NCBI RefSeq assembly: GCF_029543085.1
Contig: NZ_CP119967.1
Span: forward strand, 1,576,501 to 1,640,500
Direction: 5' to 3'
DNA length: 64,000 bases
Origin: Pseudomonas sp. A34-9
GTDB taxonomy: Bacteria; Pseudomonadota; Gammaproteobacteria; Pseudomonadales; Pseudomonadaceae
The notes under the pieces: generated by a model
What the model was told of the DNA's origin: nothing
What the model saw: the letters and a program-made list of their open reading frames with translations, nothing else
The model's database searches: none
Shown here: one piece after another, positions 50,762-59,128 of the stretch
Position numbering within the stretch: the first letter of the stretch is position 1
Layout: every line of letters starts with the position of its first letter
Program-made: the position numbers and the translations under genes

Positions 50762-50788
50762 GAACTTTTGCGAAAAGCCCGAGTCTAT
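50762..50788 (+). promoter_or_regulatory. AlgU autoregulatory promoter
   Basis: GAACTT, a 16-bp spacer and TCTAT, matching the AlgU/sigma-22 consensus (GAACTT-N16/17-TCTGA), 60 bp before the algU start. Autoregulation of algU is known in Pseudomonas. The rest of the 50290-50847 interval shows no gene. Confidence 0.75.
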
Positions 50789-50847
50789 GTTTGCAAGTCT
50801 GGTCGTTTAGTTATGCAAGTCTCCTCCGGGCTTATCGAGGAGTGTTC

Positions 50848-51429
50848 ATGCTAACCCAGGAAGAGGATCAGCAGCTGGTCGAGCGCGTTCAACGTGGCGA
50901 CAAGCGAGCTTTCGATCTGTTGGTGCTGAAGTATCAGCACAAGATTCTCGGGTTGATCGTGCGTTTCGTGCACGACACCCATGAAGCCCAGGACGTGGCT
51001 CAGGAAGCCTTTATCAAGGCGTATCGAGCACTTGGAAACTTTCGCGGCGACAGTGCGTTTTATACGTGGCTGTACCGTATTGCCATTAACACGGCGAAGA
51101 ACTACCTGGTTTCACGCGGCCGTCGGCCGCCGGATAGCGATGTAAGTTCCGAGGATGCAGAGTTCTACGATGGCGATCACGGCCTCAAGGATCTCGAATC
51201 TCCAGAACGTGCACTGCTGCGGGATGAGATCGAAGGCACTGTCCATCGAACCATTCAGCAACTGCCAGAGGATTTGCGTACGGCGTTAACTTTACGTGAA
51301 TTCGATGGTCTGAGTTACGAGGACATTGCGAGCGTCATGCAATGTCCGGTGGGTACCGTGCGCTCCCGGATTTTCCGCGCCCGGGAGGCCATCGATAAAG
51401 CCCTGCAGCCGTTGTTGCAGGAAAACTGA
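50848..51429 (+). CDS. algU: RNA polymerase sigma factor AlgU (RpoE/sigma-22)
   Basis: 193 residues, the length known from P. aeruginosa. Region 2 is 'LVLKYQHKILGLIVRFVHDT' to 'DVAQEAFIKAYRALGNFRGD' and 'FYTWLYRIAINTAKNYLVSR'. Region 4 is 'LTLREFDGLSYEDIASVMQC' followed by 'PVGTVRSRIFRAREAIDKAL'. It directs envelope-stress and alginate genes and is held by MucA. First gene of algU-mucA-mucB-mucD, behind its own AlgU-type promoter. Confidence 0.97.
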   Translation: MLTQEEDQQLVERVQRGDKRAFDLLVLKYQHKILGLIVRFVHDTHEAQDVAQEAFIKAYRALGNFRGDSAFYTWLYRIAINTAKNYLVSRGRRPPDSDVSSEDAEFYDGDHGLKDLESPERALLRDEIEGTVHRTIQQLPEDLRTALTLREFDGLSYEDIASVMQCPVGTVRSRIFRAREAIDKALQPLLQEN

Positions 51430-51459
51430 GACAGCGGCGACAGCCAAGAGAGGAACGCC

Positions 51460-52047
51460 ATGAGTCGTGAAGCCCTGCAGGAATCGCTGTCCGCAGTGAT
51501 GGATAACGAAACGGACGAACTGGAATTGCGTCGAGTGCTCAATGCACTGGATGATGTTGATACCCGTGAGACCTGGGCTCGTTACCAGATCGCTCGGGCA
51601 GCCATGCACAAGGATCTGCTGCTGCCACGTCTGGACATCGCTGCGGCAGTATCTGCTGCACTGGAAGACGAAACGGCTCCGGCCAAAGTATCGCGCAGCC
51701 CATGGCGCAACCTCGGCCGGCTGGCTGTTGCTGCCTCGGTGACTGTTGCCGTGTTGGCCGGTGTTCGCCTGTACAACCAGGACGAAATCGCTGGCGTCGA
51801 ACTGGCTCAGCAATCCAATCAGCCAACTCTGGCGACCCCGCAGGTCAACGGCCCGGCTGTTCTGGCAGGCTATAGTGAGAGTTCGGAAGCCACTGGCCCG
51901 ATGGCCAACGGCGTATTGCAAGGGCAGCCAGGCTGGCACGATCAGCGTCTGCCGGGCTACCTGCGTCAGCACGCTCAGCAGGCTGCGCTGAAAGGTACTG
52001 AAAGCGCGTTGCCATACGCACGTGCTGCAAGCCTGGAAAACCGTTAA
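51460..52047 (+). CDS. mucA: Anti-sigma factor MucA
   Basis: 195 residues. A cytoplasmic AlgU-binding part ('MSREALQESLSAVMDNETDE', 'RVLNALDDVDTRETWARYQI') precedes one membrane helix (about 85-104, 'LAVAASVTVAVLAGVRLY') and a periplasmic MucB-binding part. The reading frame is intact to 'YARAASLENR', so this strain is not a mucA truncation mutant of the mucoid type. AGAGAGG precedes the ATG; 30 bp after algU. Confidence 0.96.
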   Translation: MSREALQESLSAVMDNETDELELRRVLNALDDVDTRETWARYQIARAAMHKDLLLPRLDIAAAVSAALEDETAPAKVSRSPWRNLGRLAVAASVTVAVLAGVRLYNQDEIAGVELAQQSNQPTLATPQVNGPAVLAGYSESSEATGPMANGVLQGQPGWHDQRLPGYLRQHAQQAALKGTESALPYARAASLENR

Positions 52048-52055
52048 GGAGGATC

Positions 52056-53021
52056 ATGCGCGCCATACCTCTACTTTCGCTTCTGCTCAGTGGCTGGTTC
52101 ATTGTTCCAGCCCATGCTGATGAGGCCCAGGACTGGTTAAGCCGTCTGGGCCAGGCCGAGCAGCAGCAAAGCTTTCACGGCACATTCGTTTACGAGCGTA
52201 ACGGTAGTTTTTCTACCCATAACATCTGGCATCGCGTCCAGAATGGCCAGGTCCGTGAGCGTTTACTTCAGCTCGACGGTTCGGCGCAGGAAGTCGTGCG
52301 CATTGATGGACATACTCAATGCGTCAGCGGCACCCTGATTGCCGGGTTGGGGGATTCACCCAACTCAGGTGCTCGTCCTCTCGATCCGCAAAAGCTGAAA
52401 AACTGGTATGACCTCGCCGTCATCGGCAAGTCGCGCGTGGCTGGGCGGGACGCAGTGATTGTATCGCTGACGCCTCGCGATCAGCATCGTTACGGTTTTG
52501 AGTTGCATCTGGACAAGAAAACGGGCTTGCCGCTGAAGTCGTTACTGCTAAACGACAAGGGGCAGTTGCTCGAACGCTTCCAGTTCACCAGTCTTGATAC
52601 TGATGAAGTTCCGTCGGACAAAGATTTGCAGGCTGACGCTGACTGCAAGGCGATTACTTTGGATAGCGACAAGGCTTCGGCGGTCAAGACCGCTCAGGTA
52701 TGGCACTCTGAATGGCTGCCGCCGGGTTTTGAACTGACCAGCAGCACCTCGCACAAAGATCCGGAAACCAAGACCCAGGTCAATAGCTTGCTATATGACG
52801 ACGGTCTGGCGCGATTCTCGGTGTTCCTTGAGCCGTTGAATGGCGCAACGGTTACCGATACCCGGACTCAACTTGGCCCGACCGTTGCTGTCTCCCGCCG
52901 CTTGACCACGCCTGAGGGCGAAATGATGGTCACCGTGGTCGGCGAGATCCCGATTGGTACTGCCGAACGAATTGCTCTGTCGATGCGTAATACCGATGGC
53001 ACTGCAACCAGCAAGCAGTGA
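52056..53021 (+). CDS. mucB: Periplasmic regulator MucB (RseB-like)
   Basis: 321 residues with a signal peptide 'LLLSGWFIVPAHADEAQ'. The N-terminal lipid-sensor domain ('AEQQQSFHGTFVYERNGSFS', 'HRVQNGQVRERLLQLDGSAQ') and C-terminal 'WLPPGFELTSSTSHKDPETK' match MucB/RseB. It protects MucA from AlgW cleavage and so restrains AlgU. 8 bp after mucA with AAGGAGG overlapping. Confidence 0.95.
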   Translation: MRAIPLLSLLLSGWFIVPAHADEAQDWLSRLGQAEQQQSFHGTFVYERNGSFSTHNIWHRVQNGQVRERLLQLDGSAQEVVRIDGHTQCVSGTLIAGLGDSPNSGARPLDPQKLKNWYDLAVIGKSRVAGRDAVIVSLTPRDQHRYGFELHLDKKTGLPLKSLLLNDKGQLLERFQFTSLDTDEVPSDKDLQADADCKAITLDSDKASAVKTAQVWHSEWLPPGFELTSSTSHKDPETKTQVNSLLYDDGLARFSVFLEPLNGATVTDTRTQLGPTVAVSRRLTTPEGEMMVTVVGEIPIGTAERIALSMRNTDGTATSKQ

Positions 53022-53113
53022 GCTGATTTCAGTCGTTACCACTTCTTTGTCGAGACGTAGATGAAATGTTTGCTGAGCATTTTCATTTGCAAATACCCTG
53101 GAAATTTTTTATA

Positions 53114-53150
53114 GGTCAGAGCCTCACGGCTCTGGCCTTGTTTGTTGTTG
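53114..53150 (+). terminator. Terminator or attenuator hairpin between mucB and mucD
   Basis: GGTCAGAGCC-TCAC-GGCTCTGGCC, fully paired with one wobble, followed by a T-rich tract (TTGTTTGTTGTT). It lies in the place where mucC occurs in P. aeruginosa. It should reduce read-through into mucD, which starts 82 bp later. Confidence 0.6.
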
Positions 53151-53231
53151 CCGGAACAAAAATGCCGGTCGGTGGTTTCCGGTGTTCCTTGCTCCATATC
53201 GCTTAACCCTGCTCGTCGTAACGGGAGCTGT

Positions 53232-54662
53232 ATGTCGATACCAAGTTTGAAATCTTATCTCTCCATTTTCGCCACCGTGCTGTTGCTCGGTCAGGCTGTA
53301 CCTGCTGCGCAAGCAGCCGATCTGCCTGACTTCACCCAATTGGTCGAACAAGCTTCGCCAGCCGTGGTGAACATCAGTACCACGCAGAAACTGCCGGATC
53401 GCAAAGTGAACCAGCAGATGCCTGATCTGGAAGGCCTGCCGCCGATGCTGCGCGAGTTCTTCGAGCGTGGCATGCCGCCTCAACAGCGCTCGCCGCGTGG
53501 TGATCGTCAGCGTGAAGCGCAATCGTTGGGCTCGGGCTTCATCATCTCTCCGGATGGCTACATTCTGACCAACAACCACGTGATCGCCGATGCCGACGAA
53601 ATCCTCGTCCGTCTCGCTGATCGCAGTGAAATGAAAGCCAAGCTGATCGGCACCGACCCACGTTCCGACGTGGCGCTGCTGAAAATCGAAGGCAAGGATC
53701 TGCCGGTATTGAAGCTTGGCAAATCCCAGGACCTGAAAGCCGGCCAGTGGGTCGTCGCTATCGGTTCACCGTTCGGCTTCGACCACACCGTGACCCAAGG
53801 CATCGTCAGCGCCGTCGGTCGTAGTCTGCCGAACGAAAATTACGTGCCGTTCATTCAGACTGACGTGCCGATCAACCCGGGCAACTCCGGTGGTCCGCTG
53901 TTCAACCTGAATGGTGAAGTGGTCGGTATCAACTCGCAGATCTACACCCGTTCCGGTGGCTTCATGGGCGTATCGTTCGCGATTCCTATCGACGTGGCCA
54001 TGGATGTGTCCAACCAGTTGAAGAGCGGTGGCAAAGTCAGCCGTGGCTGGCTCGGCGTGGTTATCCAGGAAGTGAACAAGGATCTGGCCGAGTCGTTCGG
54101 TCTGGATAAACCAGCCGGCGCGCTGGTTGCCCAGATTCAGGATGACGGCCCGGCAGCGAAGGGTGGCCTGCAAGTCGGCGACGTGATCCTGAGCATGAAC
54201 GGCCAGCCGATCGTTATGTCGGCTGACCTGCCACATCTGGTCGGCGCACTGAAAGCTGGCGCCAAAGCCAACCTGGAAGTGATTCGTGAAGGCAAGCGCA
54301 AGAATGTCGAACTGACGGTTGGCGCGATCCCGGACGAAGACAAAGAGCTGGATGCGCTGCCGAAGTCCGGCACTGAAAGCACCAGCAACCGCCTCGGTGT
54401 TTCGGTGGGCGAGTTGACCGCCGAGCAGAAGAAAACCTACGACCTCAAAGGTGGTGTGGTGATCAAGGAAGTGCAGGACGGTCCTGCGGCCCTGATCGGT
54501 CTGCAGCCAGGTGACGTGATCACACACTTGAACAATCAAGCCATAGGCTCCACCAAGGAGTTCGGCGAGATCGCCAAAGCGCTGCCGAAGAATCGTTCGG
54601 TGTCGATGCGCGTTCTGCGTCAAGGTCGCGCCAGCTTCATCACCTTCAAGCTGGCTGAATAA
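53232..54662 (+). CDS. mucD: Periplasmic serine protease MucD (DegP-like)
   Basis: 476 residues. A signal peptide ('FATVLLLGQAVPAAQAADL') precedes the trypsin-like domain. The catalytic triad is in 'YILTNNHVIADA' (His), 'TDPRSDVALLKIEG' (Asp) and 'VPINPGNSGGPLFNLNGEVV' (Ser). Two PDZ domains follow (about 275-360 and 385-470). MucD removes misfolded periplasmic proteins and restrains AlgU signalling. Start 53232 is chosen for MSIPSLKSYL and the GGAGCTGT before it. It ends at a strong terminator. Confidence 0.95.
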   Translation: MSIPSLKSYLSIFATVLLLGQAVPAAQAADLPDFTQLVEQASPAVVNISTTQKLPDRKVNQQMPDLEGLPPMLREFFERGMPPQQRSPRGDRQREAQSLGSGFIISPDGYILTNNHVIADADEILVRLADRSEMKAKLIGTDPRSDVALLKIEGKDLPVLKLGKSQDLKAGQWVVAIGSPFGFDHTVTQGIVSAVGRSLPNENYVPFIQTDVPINPGNSGGPLFNLNGEVVGINSQIYTRSGGFMGVSFAIPIDVAMDVSNQLKSGGKVSRGWLGVVIQEVNKDLAESFGLDKPAGALVAQIQDDGPAAKGGLQVGDVILSMNGQPIVMSADLPHLVGALKAGAKANLEVIREGKRKNVELTVGAIPDEDKELDALPKSGTESTSNRLGVSVGELTAEQKKTYDLKGGVVIKEVQDGPAALIGLQPGDVITHLNNQAIGSTKEFGEIAKALPKNRSVSMRVLRQGRASFITFKLAE

Positions 54663-54683
54663 CCCAGCGGTAAGGTAAAAAAG

Positions 54684-54712
54684 AAACCGCCTCGAAAGAG
54701 GCGGTTTTTTTA
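54684..54712. terminator. Terminator after mucD
   Basis: AAACCGCCTC-GAAA-GAGGCGGTTTTTTT. Symmetrical flanking A and T runs also allow it to serve the convergent bepA-like gene. Confidence 0.92.
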
Positions 54713-54743
54713 TGCCTGAAGCTTTTGTCCTGGCGGGTAACGG

Positions 54744-56177
54744 TCAGCCCATCATGTCCTTGATCATCCGCTCCTGCTCCATCAGTTCACGCTGACGGGC
54801 ATCAATCCGCGAGGACAGCGGGAAGTTGCTGCCCGCCTTGCGCTTGGCGAAGTCCAGTTGCTGAATGGCCTGGCGGTAGTCGCCGACCAGTGCGAAGTAT
54901 TCAGCGCGCGCCTGATGCAGGCCGATGATATTGCCCGACAAGCCACGAGTCTCGGCGACCTGATACCAGACGTCCGGATCATCCGGGCGTGACTTGAGTA
55001 ACGCTTCCAGTGCCTTCTCGGCATCAGGCGCGCGATTCTGTTTCAGCAGCAGATCCACACGAACCTGATTCAGGGGATAGTTGCCCGGATATTGCGTGAG
55101 CATGCGGTCAACCCGCGATTGCGCATCCGGCAAACGATTATTGGTAATGTCCAGATCGACCTGCGCGAGGTTGTAGATGATTTCGTTTGGCGACGTGGCC
55201 AGCAATTGCTTGAGATTCTCGCGAGCCTCATTCAACTGGCCACCCTTGATCTGCGCAATTGCCAGACCGTAGCGCGCCACATCGTTTTTCGGATTCTCAT
55301 CCAGCTGCGCACGGAAACGCTTGGCGCCCAGGCCCGGGGTTTCTTCGTAGATCAACTGCACGCGCGCGCGGATCAACTGATAGCGCTTGGAGTCTTCAAT
55401 GCCGCCCGGTTTTGCCTGTTCAGCGCGGTTGCGGGTGTCGGCGATACGCGATTCGGTGACCGGGTGAGTCAGCAGGAATTCCGGTGGCTTGGCGTCGAAA
55501 CGATATTGACGCATCAGGCGTTCGAACATGGTCGGCATCGAGCGCGGGTCATACCCGGCCTTTTCCAGGTTGAGAATGCCGATACGGTCGGCTTCCTGTT
55601 CGTTCTGCCGGGAGAAGGTCCGTTGCGATTGAATCGCCGCCGCCTGAGTGCCGGCGATGGTGGCGATACCGGCGTCACCGCCGCCGGCTGCGGCGATGAC
55701 GATCCCGGCCAGCAGCGCGGCCATCATCGGCACCTGCATCCGCTGCGAAGCCTCAACACCACGAGCGAAGTGGCGTTGCGACAAGTGCGCCAATTCGTGC
55801 GCGAGTACCGAGGCGTATTCCCCCTCGGTCTGCGCATTGAGGAACAAGCCGCCGTTGACCCCGACCACACCGCCCGGCGCTGCAAAAGCGTTGAGCTGCG
55901 GGCTGTTGATCAGAATGAATTCAAGGCGCCGGTCAGTGACCTGGCTGGTCTCGACCAACTTGTACACGCTGGATTCGACGTAGTCTTTGAGCTGCGGATC
56001 GTTGAGCTGGGAAACCTGGCTGCGCAACATGGCCAGCCAGGCGCGGCCGAGCTGGTATTCCTGTTGCGGTGAGACAATGGCAGAACTGGCGTCGCCGAGT
56101 GACGGCAGATCGTCGGCAAAGCCTGGTGAGGCGAGCAGGCAAGCGAGCGTCAGCAGGGTAGGGCGCAGAAAAGTCAT
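54744..56177 (-). CDS. bepA: Periplasmic M48 metalloprotease BepA/YfgC-like
   Basis: 477 residues. A signal peptide ('PTLLTLACLLASPGFADD') precedes the peptidase domain with zinc motif 'ASVLAHELAHLSQRHFARGV' (HExxH) and 'SRQNEQEADRIGILNLEKAG' (third ligand). A TPR-like C-terminal half (about 290-475) follows, with 'RYGLAIAQIKGGQLNEAREN' and later repeats. BepA degrades misassembled LptD/BAM-linked proteins. The start 56177 is used because 'MTFLRPTLLTLA' is the signal peptide. Divergent from the TusA-like gene. Confidence 0.88.
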   Translation of the reverse strand: MTFLRPTLLTLACLLASPGFADDLPSLGDASSAIVSPQQEYQLGRAWLAMLRSQVSQLNDPQLKDYVESSVYKLVETSQVTDRRLEFILINSPQLNAFAAPGGVVGVNGGLFLNAQTEGEYASVLAHELAHLSQRHFARGVEASQRMQVPMMAALLAGIVIAAAGGGDAGIATIAGTQAAAIQSQRTFSRQNEQEADRIGILNLEKAGYDPRSMPTMFERLMRQYRFDAKPPEFLLTHPVTESRIADTRNRAEQAKPGGIEDSKRYQLIRARVQLIYEETPGLGAKRFRAQLDENPKNDVARYGLAIAQIKGGQLNEARENLKQLLATSPNEIIYNLAQVDLDITNNRLPDAQSRVDRMLTQYPGNYPLNQVRVDLLLKQNRAPDAEKALEALLKSRPDDPDVWYQVAETRGLSGNIIGLHQARAEYFALVGDYRQAIQQLDFAKRKAGSNFPLSSRIDARQRELMEQERMIKDMMG

Positions 56178-56275
56178 GCACAAAGCCTTAGAAGACAAAG
56201 ACCTTACTGTAGCCGGACACCGGAGCTGCGACCAGATATTCTAGGCAGCTCGACGACCTGAACCGGAGTGACGCA

Positions 56276-56515
56276 ATGACTGACGCTGTAGCCCATGACG
56301 TGGAACTGGACGCCAGTGGCCTGAATTGTCCGTTGCCGTTGCTCAAGGCAAAAATGGAACTCAACAAGCTCCACAGTGGCGCTGTCCTCAAGGTCATCGC
56401 GACCGACGCAGGCTCACAGCGCGACTTTCGCACCTTTGCCAAGTTGGCCGGTCATACGCTGCTGCGCGAAGAAGACGACGCCGGTGTCTACCGTTACTGG
56501 TTGAAAAAGGCCTGA
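56276..56515 (+). CDS. TusA/SirA-family sulfur-carrier-like protein
   Basis: 79 residues. The N-terminal 'DASGLNCPLPLLKAKMELNK' contains the CPLP motif of TusA-like proteins, with the cysteine as the sulfur carrier. It fits either TusA proper or a YedF-like relative; the rest does not allow a choice. 30 bp upstream of perM and probably in one transcript with it. Confidence 0.85.
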   Translation: MTDAVAHDVELDASGLNCPLPLLKAKMELNKLHSGAVLKVIATDAGSQRDFRTFAKLAGHTLLREEDDAGVYRYWLKKA

Positions 56516-56545
56516 AACCGACAGCGTTAAATCTAAGGATTATTG

Positions 56546-57616
56546 ATGTTCAAAGTGTTACGCGACTGGATTCAGCGCTACTTCTCCGACGAAGAAGCCG
56601 TGGTGCTGGCTGTGCTGCTGTTTCTCGCCTTTACCGCGGTGCTCACGCTTGGCGGCATGCTTGCGCCGGTGTTGGCGGGGATGGTGCTGGCGTATCTGAT
56701 GCAGGGCCTGGTGGTCACGCTGGAACGTCTGCGTGTGCCGGGCGGCGTCGCGGTAGGGTTGGTGTTTGCGTTGTTCATGGGCGTGCTGATGCTGTTTATC
56801 GTCGTGGTGCTGCCGTTGCTCTGGCATCAGTTGATCACGCTGTTCAACGAGCTGCCCGGGATGCTCGCCAAATGGCAGTCGCTGCTGTTGCTGTTGCCGG
56901 AGCGCTATCCGCACCTGGTGTCCGACGAGCAGGTTTTGCAAGCAATCGAAGCCGCGCGCGGCGAAATCGGCAAGTTCGGCCAGTGGGCGCTGACATTCTC
57001 GCTGTCGAGTCTGCCGCTGCTGGTAAACATCATGATCTATCTGGTGCTGGTGCCGATCCTGGTGTTCTTCTTCCTGAAAGACCGGGTCATGATCGGTGAG
57101 TGGGTGCGTGGTTATCTGCCGCGCGAGCGCGCGCTGATCACCCGGGTTGCGCAGGAGATGAACCGGCAGATCGCCAATTACATTCGCGGCAAGGTCATCG
57201 AGATCGTGATTTGTGGCGGTGTGACCTACATCGCTTTTGTCGCCCTGGGGCTCAACTATGCGGCGCTGCTGGCGTTGCTGGTCGGTGTGTCGGTGGTGGT
57301 GCCGTATGTCGGTGCCGTGGTGGTGACCGTGCCGGTGCTGCTGATTGCATTGTTCCAGTGGGGCTGGAGCGATCAGTTCATCTATCTGATGGCGGTGTAC
57401 GGCATCATTCAGACACTGGATGGCAACGTGCTGGTGCCGTTGCTGTTCTCGGAGGCGGTCAACCTGCACCCGGTGGCAATTATCTGCGCGGTGCTGTTGT
57501 TTGGCGGGTTGTGGGGATTCTGGGGCGTATTCTTTGCGATTCCGTTGGCAACGCTGTTCAAGGCTGTACTGGATGCGTGGCCGCGCAAGGAGCCGGTGGT
57601 GGCGCCACTGCTGTAG
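56546..57616 (+). CDS. AI-2E family transporter (PerM-like)
   Basis: 356 residues with seven to eight membrane helices. 'GGMLAPVLAGMVLAYLMQGL', 'NIMIYLVLVPILVFFFLKDR' and 'GGVTYIAFVALGLNYAALLA', followed by 'VPYVGAVVVTVPVLLIALFQ', are typical of the PerM/TqsA family. Members are linked to autoinducer-2 export or sodium/proton exchange, and the substrate here is unknown. The ATG at 56546 is preferred over a TTG immediately before it. Confidence 0.85.
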   Translation: MFKVLRDWIQRYFSDEEAVVLAVLLFLAFTAVLTLGGMLAPVLAGMVLAYLMQGLVVTLERLRVPGGVAVGLVFALFMGVLMLFIVVVLPLLWHQLITLFNELPGMLAKWQSLLLLLPERYPHLVSDEQVLQAIEAARGEIGKFGQWALTFSLSSLPLLVNIMIYLVLVPILVFFFLKDRVMIGEWVRGYLPRERALITRVAQEMNRQIANYIRGKVIEIVICGGVTYIAFVALGLNYAALLALLVGVSVVVPYVGAVVVTVPVLLIALFQWGWSDQFIYLMAVYGIIQTLDGNVLVPLLFSEAVNLHPVAIICAVLLFGGLWGFWGVFFAIPLATLFKAVLDAWPRKEPVVAPLL

Positions 57617-57644
57617 CGATTGATCCAGATTTTGCAGGAAGGCT

Positions 57645-57728
57645 ATTCGCGAGCAGGCTCGCTCCCACATTTGATCGATTCGCCCATGCGAGCACGGTTT
57701 AATGTGGGAGCGAGCCTGCTCGCGAAGG
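57645..57728. repeat. REP doublet (family A)
   Basis: 'TTCGCGAGCAGGCTCGCTCC' and its inverted copy about 40 bp apart, with a small 'CATGCGAGCACGG' between. It separates convergent perM-like and bcp genes. Confidence 0.88.
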
Positions 57729-57753
57729 CGTCAGTAAAAATGACGCAAAACCA

Positions 57754-58227
57754 TCAGGCTTTATTCAAATCCTGAGCAGCGGCCAGAACGGCATCCACAT
57801 GCCCCGGCACTTTCACACCGCGCCATTCCTGACGCAGCACGCCGTCCTTATCAATCAGGAACGTGCTGCGATCAACGCCCAGGTATTCCTTGCCGTACAG
57901 CTTCTTCAACTTGATCACATCGAACAATTGGCAGACGGCCTCGTCCTTGTCACTGATCAGTTCGAACGGAAACTCCTGCTTGCATTTGAAGTTCTCGTGG
58001 GACTTCAGGCTGTCGCGGGAGATACCGAAAATCTCGGTATTGGCTGCCTGGAACGCGGCGTACTGATCACGAAAGCCCTGACCTTCAGTGGTGCAGCCCG
58101 GCGTGCTGTCCTTGGGGTAAAAGTAGATCACCACTTGCTTGCCCTTCAGGGCAGACAGGCTGACGGTCTGCCCGCTGGTGGCAGGTGCTTCGAAATCCGC
58201 AACCGGTTGGTCGATGACAACGGCCAT
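57754..58227 (-). CDS. bcp: Peroxiredoxin Bcp/PrxQ
   Basis: 157 residues. The peroxidatic cysteine is in 'FYPKDSTPGCTTEGQGFRDQ' (about residue 46). The second cysteine five residues later, typical of E. coli Bcp, is replaced by glycine here; cysteines in 'FKCKQEF' and 'AVCQLF' are candidates for resolution. It reduces hydrogen peroxide and lipid peroxides. 10 bp downstream of the gcvR-like stop on the minus strand. Confidence 0.93.
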   Translation of the reverse strand: MAVVIDQPVADFEAPATSGQTVSLSALKGKQVVIYFYPKDSTPGCTTEGQGFRDQYAAFQAANTEIFGISRDSLKSHENFKCKQEFPFELISDKDEAVCQLFDVIKLKKLYGKEYLGVDRSTFLIDKDGVLRQEWRGVKVPGHVDAVLAAAQDLNKA

Positions 58228-58237
58228 GAAAGCTTCC

Positions 58238-58798
58238 TTACATTGGGTTTTGTGGGCGCCAAGGCTCGATCAGTGCATCCAGGTTCATCGCATCGGAGAA
58301 GTCGAGGAACTGGTCGCGCAGCCAGCTGATCTGGGTGCCGGCCGGCAGGGTTACGGTGAACGTGGCGTTGAGCATGGTGCCGCCGGTCTGTGGCGCCTGA
58401 TACGTGTCGCAGGTGAGGTTTTCCAGCTCGACGTTGTGATCCATGAAGAACTGGCACAGCTCATTGATGATGTCCGGGCGATACGCCGAACTCACATAAG
58501 CCACGTACGGCAGCGCCTGCGGACGATTTTCCAGCGGCGCGCTGCGCACCACGTTGACGGTGAAAGCATGTTTCTTGGACAGGCCCGACAGGCTGCCTTC
58601 CAGGCGAGCGAGGGCGTCCCAGCTGCCGGAGACCTCAAGGATCAGCGCACTGCATTCGCCGTGGCGAGTCAGGCGCGAAGTAACCACGGCGCAGCGATTT
58701 TCATGGCTGGCGCGGCACAGGACGTTAGTCAGCTCCATGGGGTTGGCGCCAAGGGCACTGATGACAAGGAATTGTTCGCGAACTGTGGGGGTGGACAT
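58238..58798 (-). CDS. gcvR: Glycine cleavage system transcriptional repressor-like protein
   Basis: 186 residues with two ACT domains ('REQFLVISALGANPMELTNV' and 'YVAYVSSAYRPDIINELCQF'). This matches the GcvR family, which in E. coli acts with GcvA to repress gcvTHP. It is divergent from dapA, the order I recall from P. aeruginosa. Confidence 0.85.
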   Translation of the reverse strand: MSTPTVREQFLVISALGANPMELTNVLCRASHENRCAVVTSRLTRHGECSALILEVSGSWDALARLEGSLSGLSKKHAFTVNVVRSAPLENRPQALPYVAYVSSAYRPDIINELCQFFMDHNVELENLTCDTYQAPQTGGTMLNATFTVTLPAGTQISWLRDQFLDFSDAMNLDALIEPWRPQNPM

Positions 58799-59031
58799 GC
58801 AGCATTCCTAAAGCGATGAGCGGTCGGTAGGTTTACGGGCGTTGGCTGCCGGGAAGCGCCTGTTCTGGCCATCCGAACTAAAGGACCCGGCAAGCGCTCG
58901 CGGCTCGCTCCACTATAGCGGGAGCGCGTCGATGCGACGCAGGAACGGGGTCTGGGAGGCCGAAAAGGGAGGCTGGAACCCGGCGTACAAGCTGATCAGT
59001 ACCGATCAAAGTCTGAAGGGTAGCGAAAAGC

Positions 59032-59088
59032 GGCGCCAAGGGGAATGGCGGCAGCGCAGTACTTCGCTTGTGCAAGCATCTTGGCGCC
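59032..59088 (+). promoter_or_regulatory. Inverted repeat in the dapA leader
   Basis: GGCGCCAAG (59032-59040) and CTTGGCGCC (59080-59088) are perfectly complementary and enclose a smaller GCTTG-TG-CAAGC hairpin, ending 40 bp before dapA. Within the 330-bp interval 58799-59128 this is the only notable structure, along with a CGCTCC/GGAGCG hairpin near 58910. Function unknown. Confidence 0.4.
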
Positions 59089-59128
59089 AGTACCATTACC
59101 GCTCTCTTTTTCCGGCAGGAGCGGTTTC

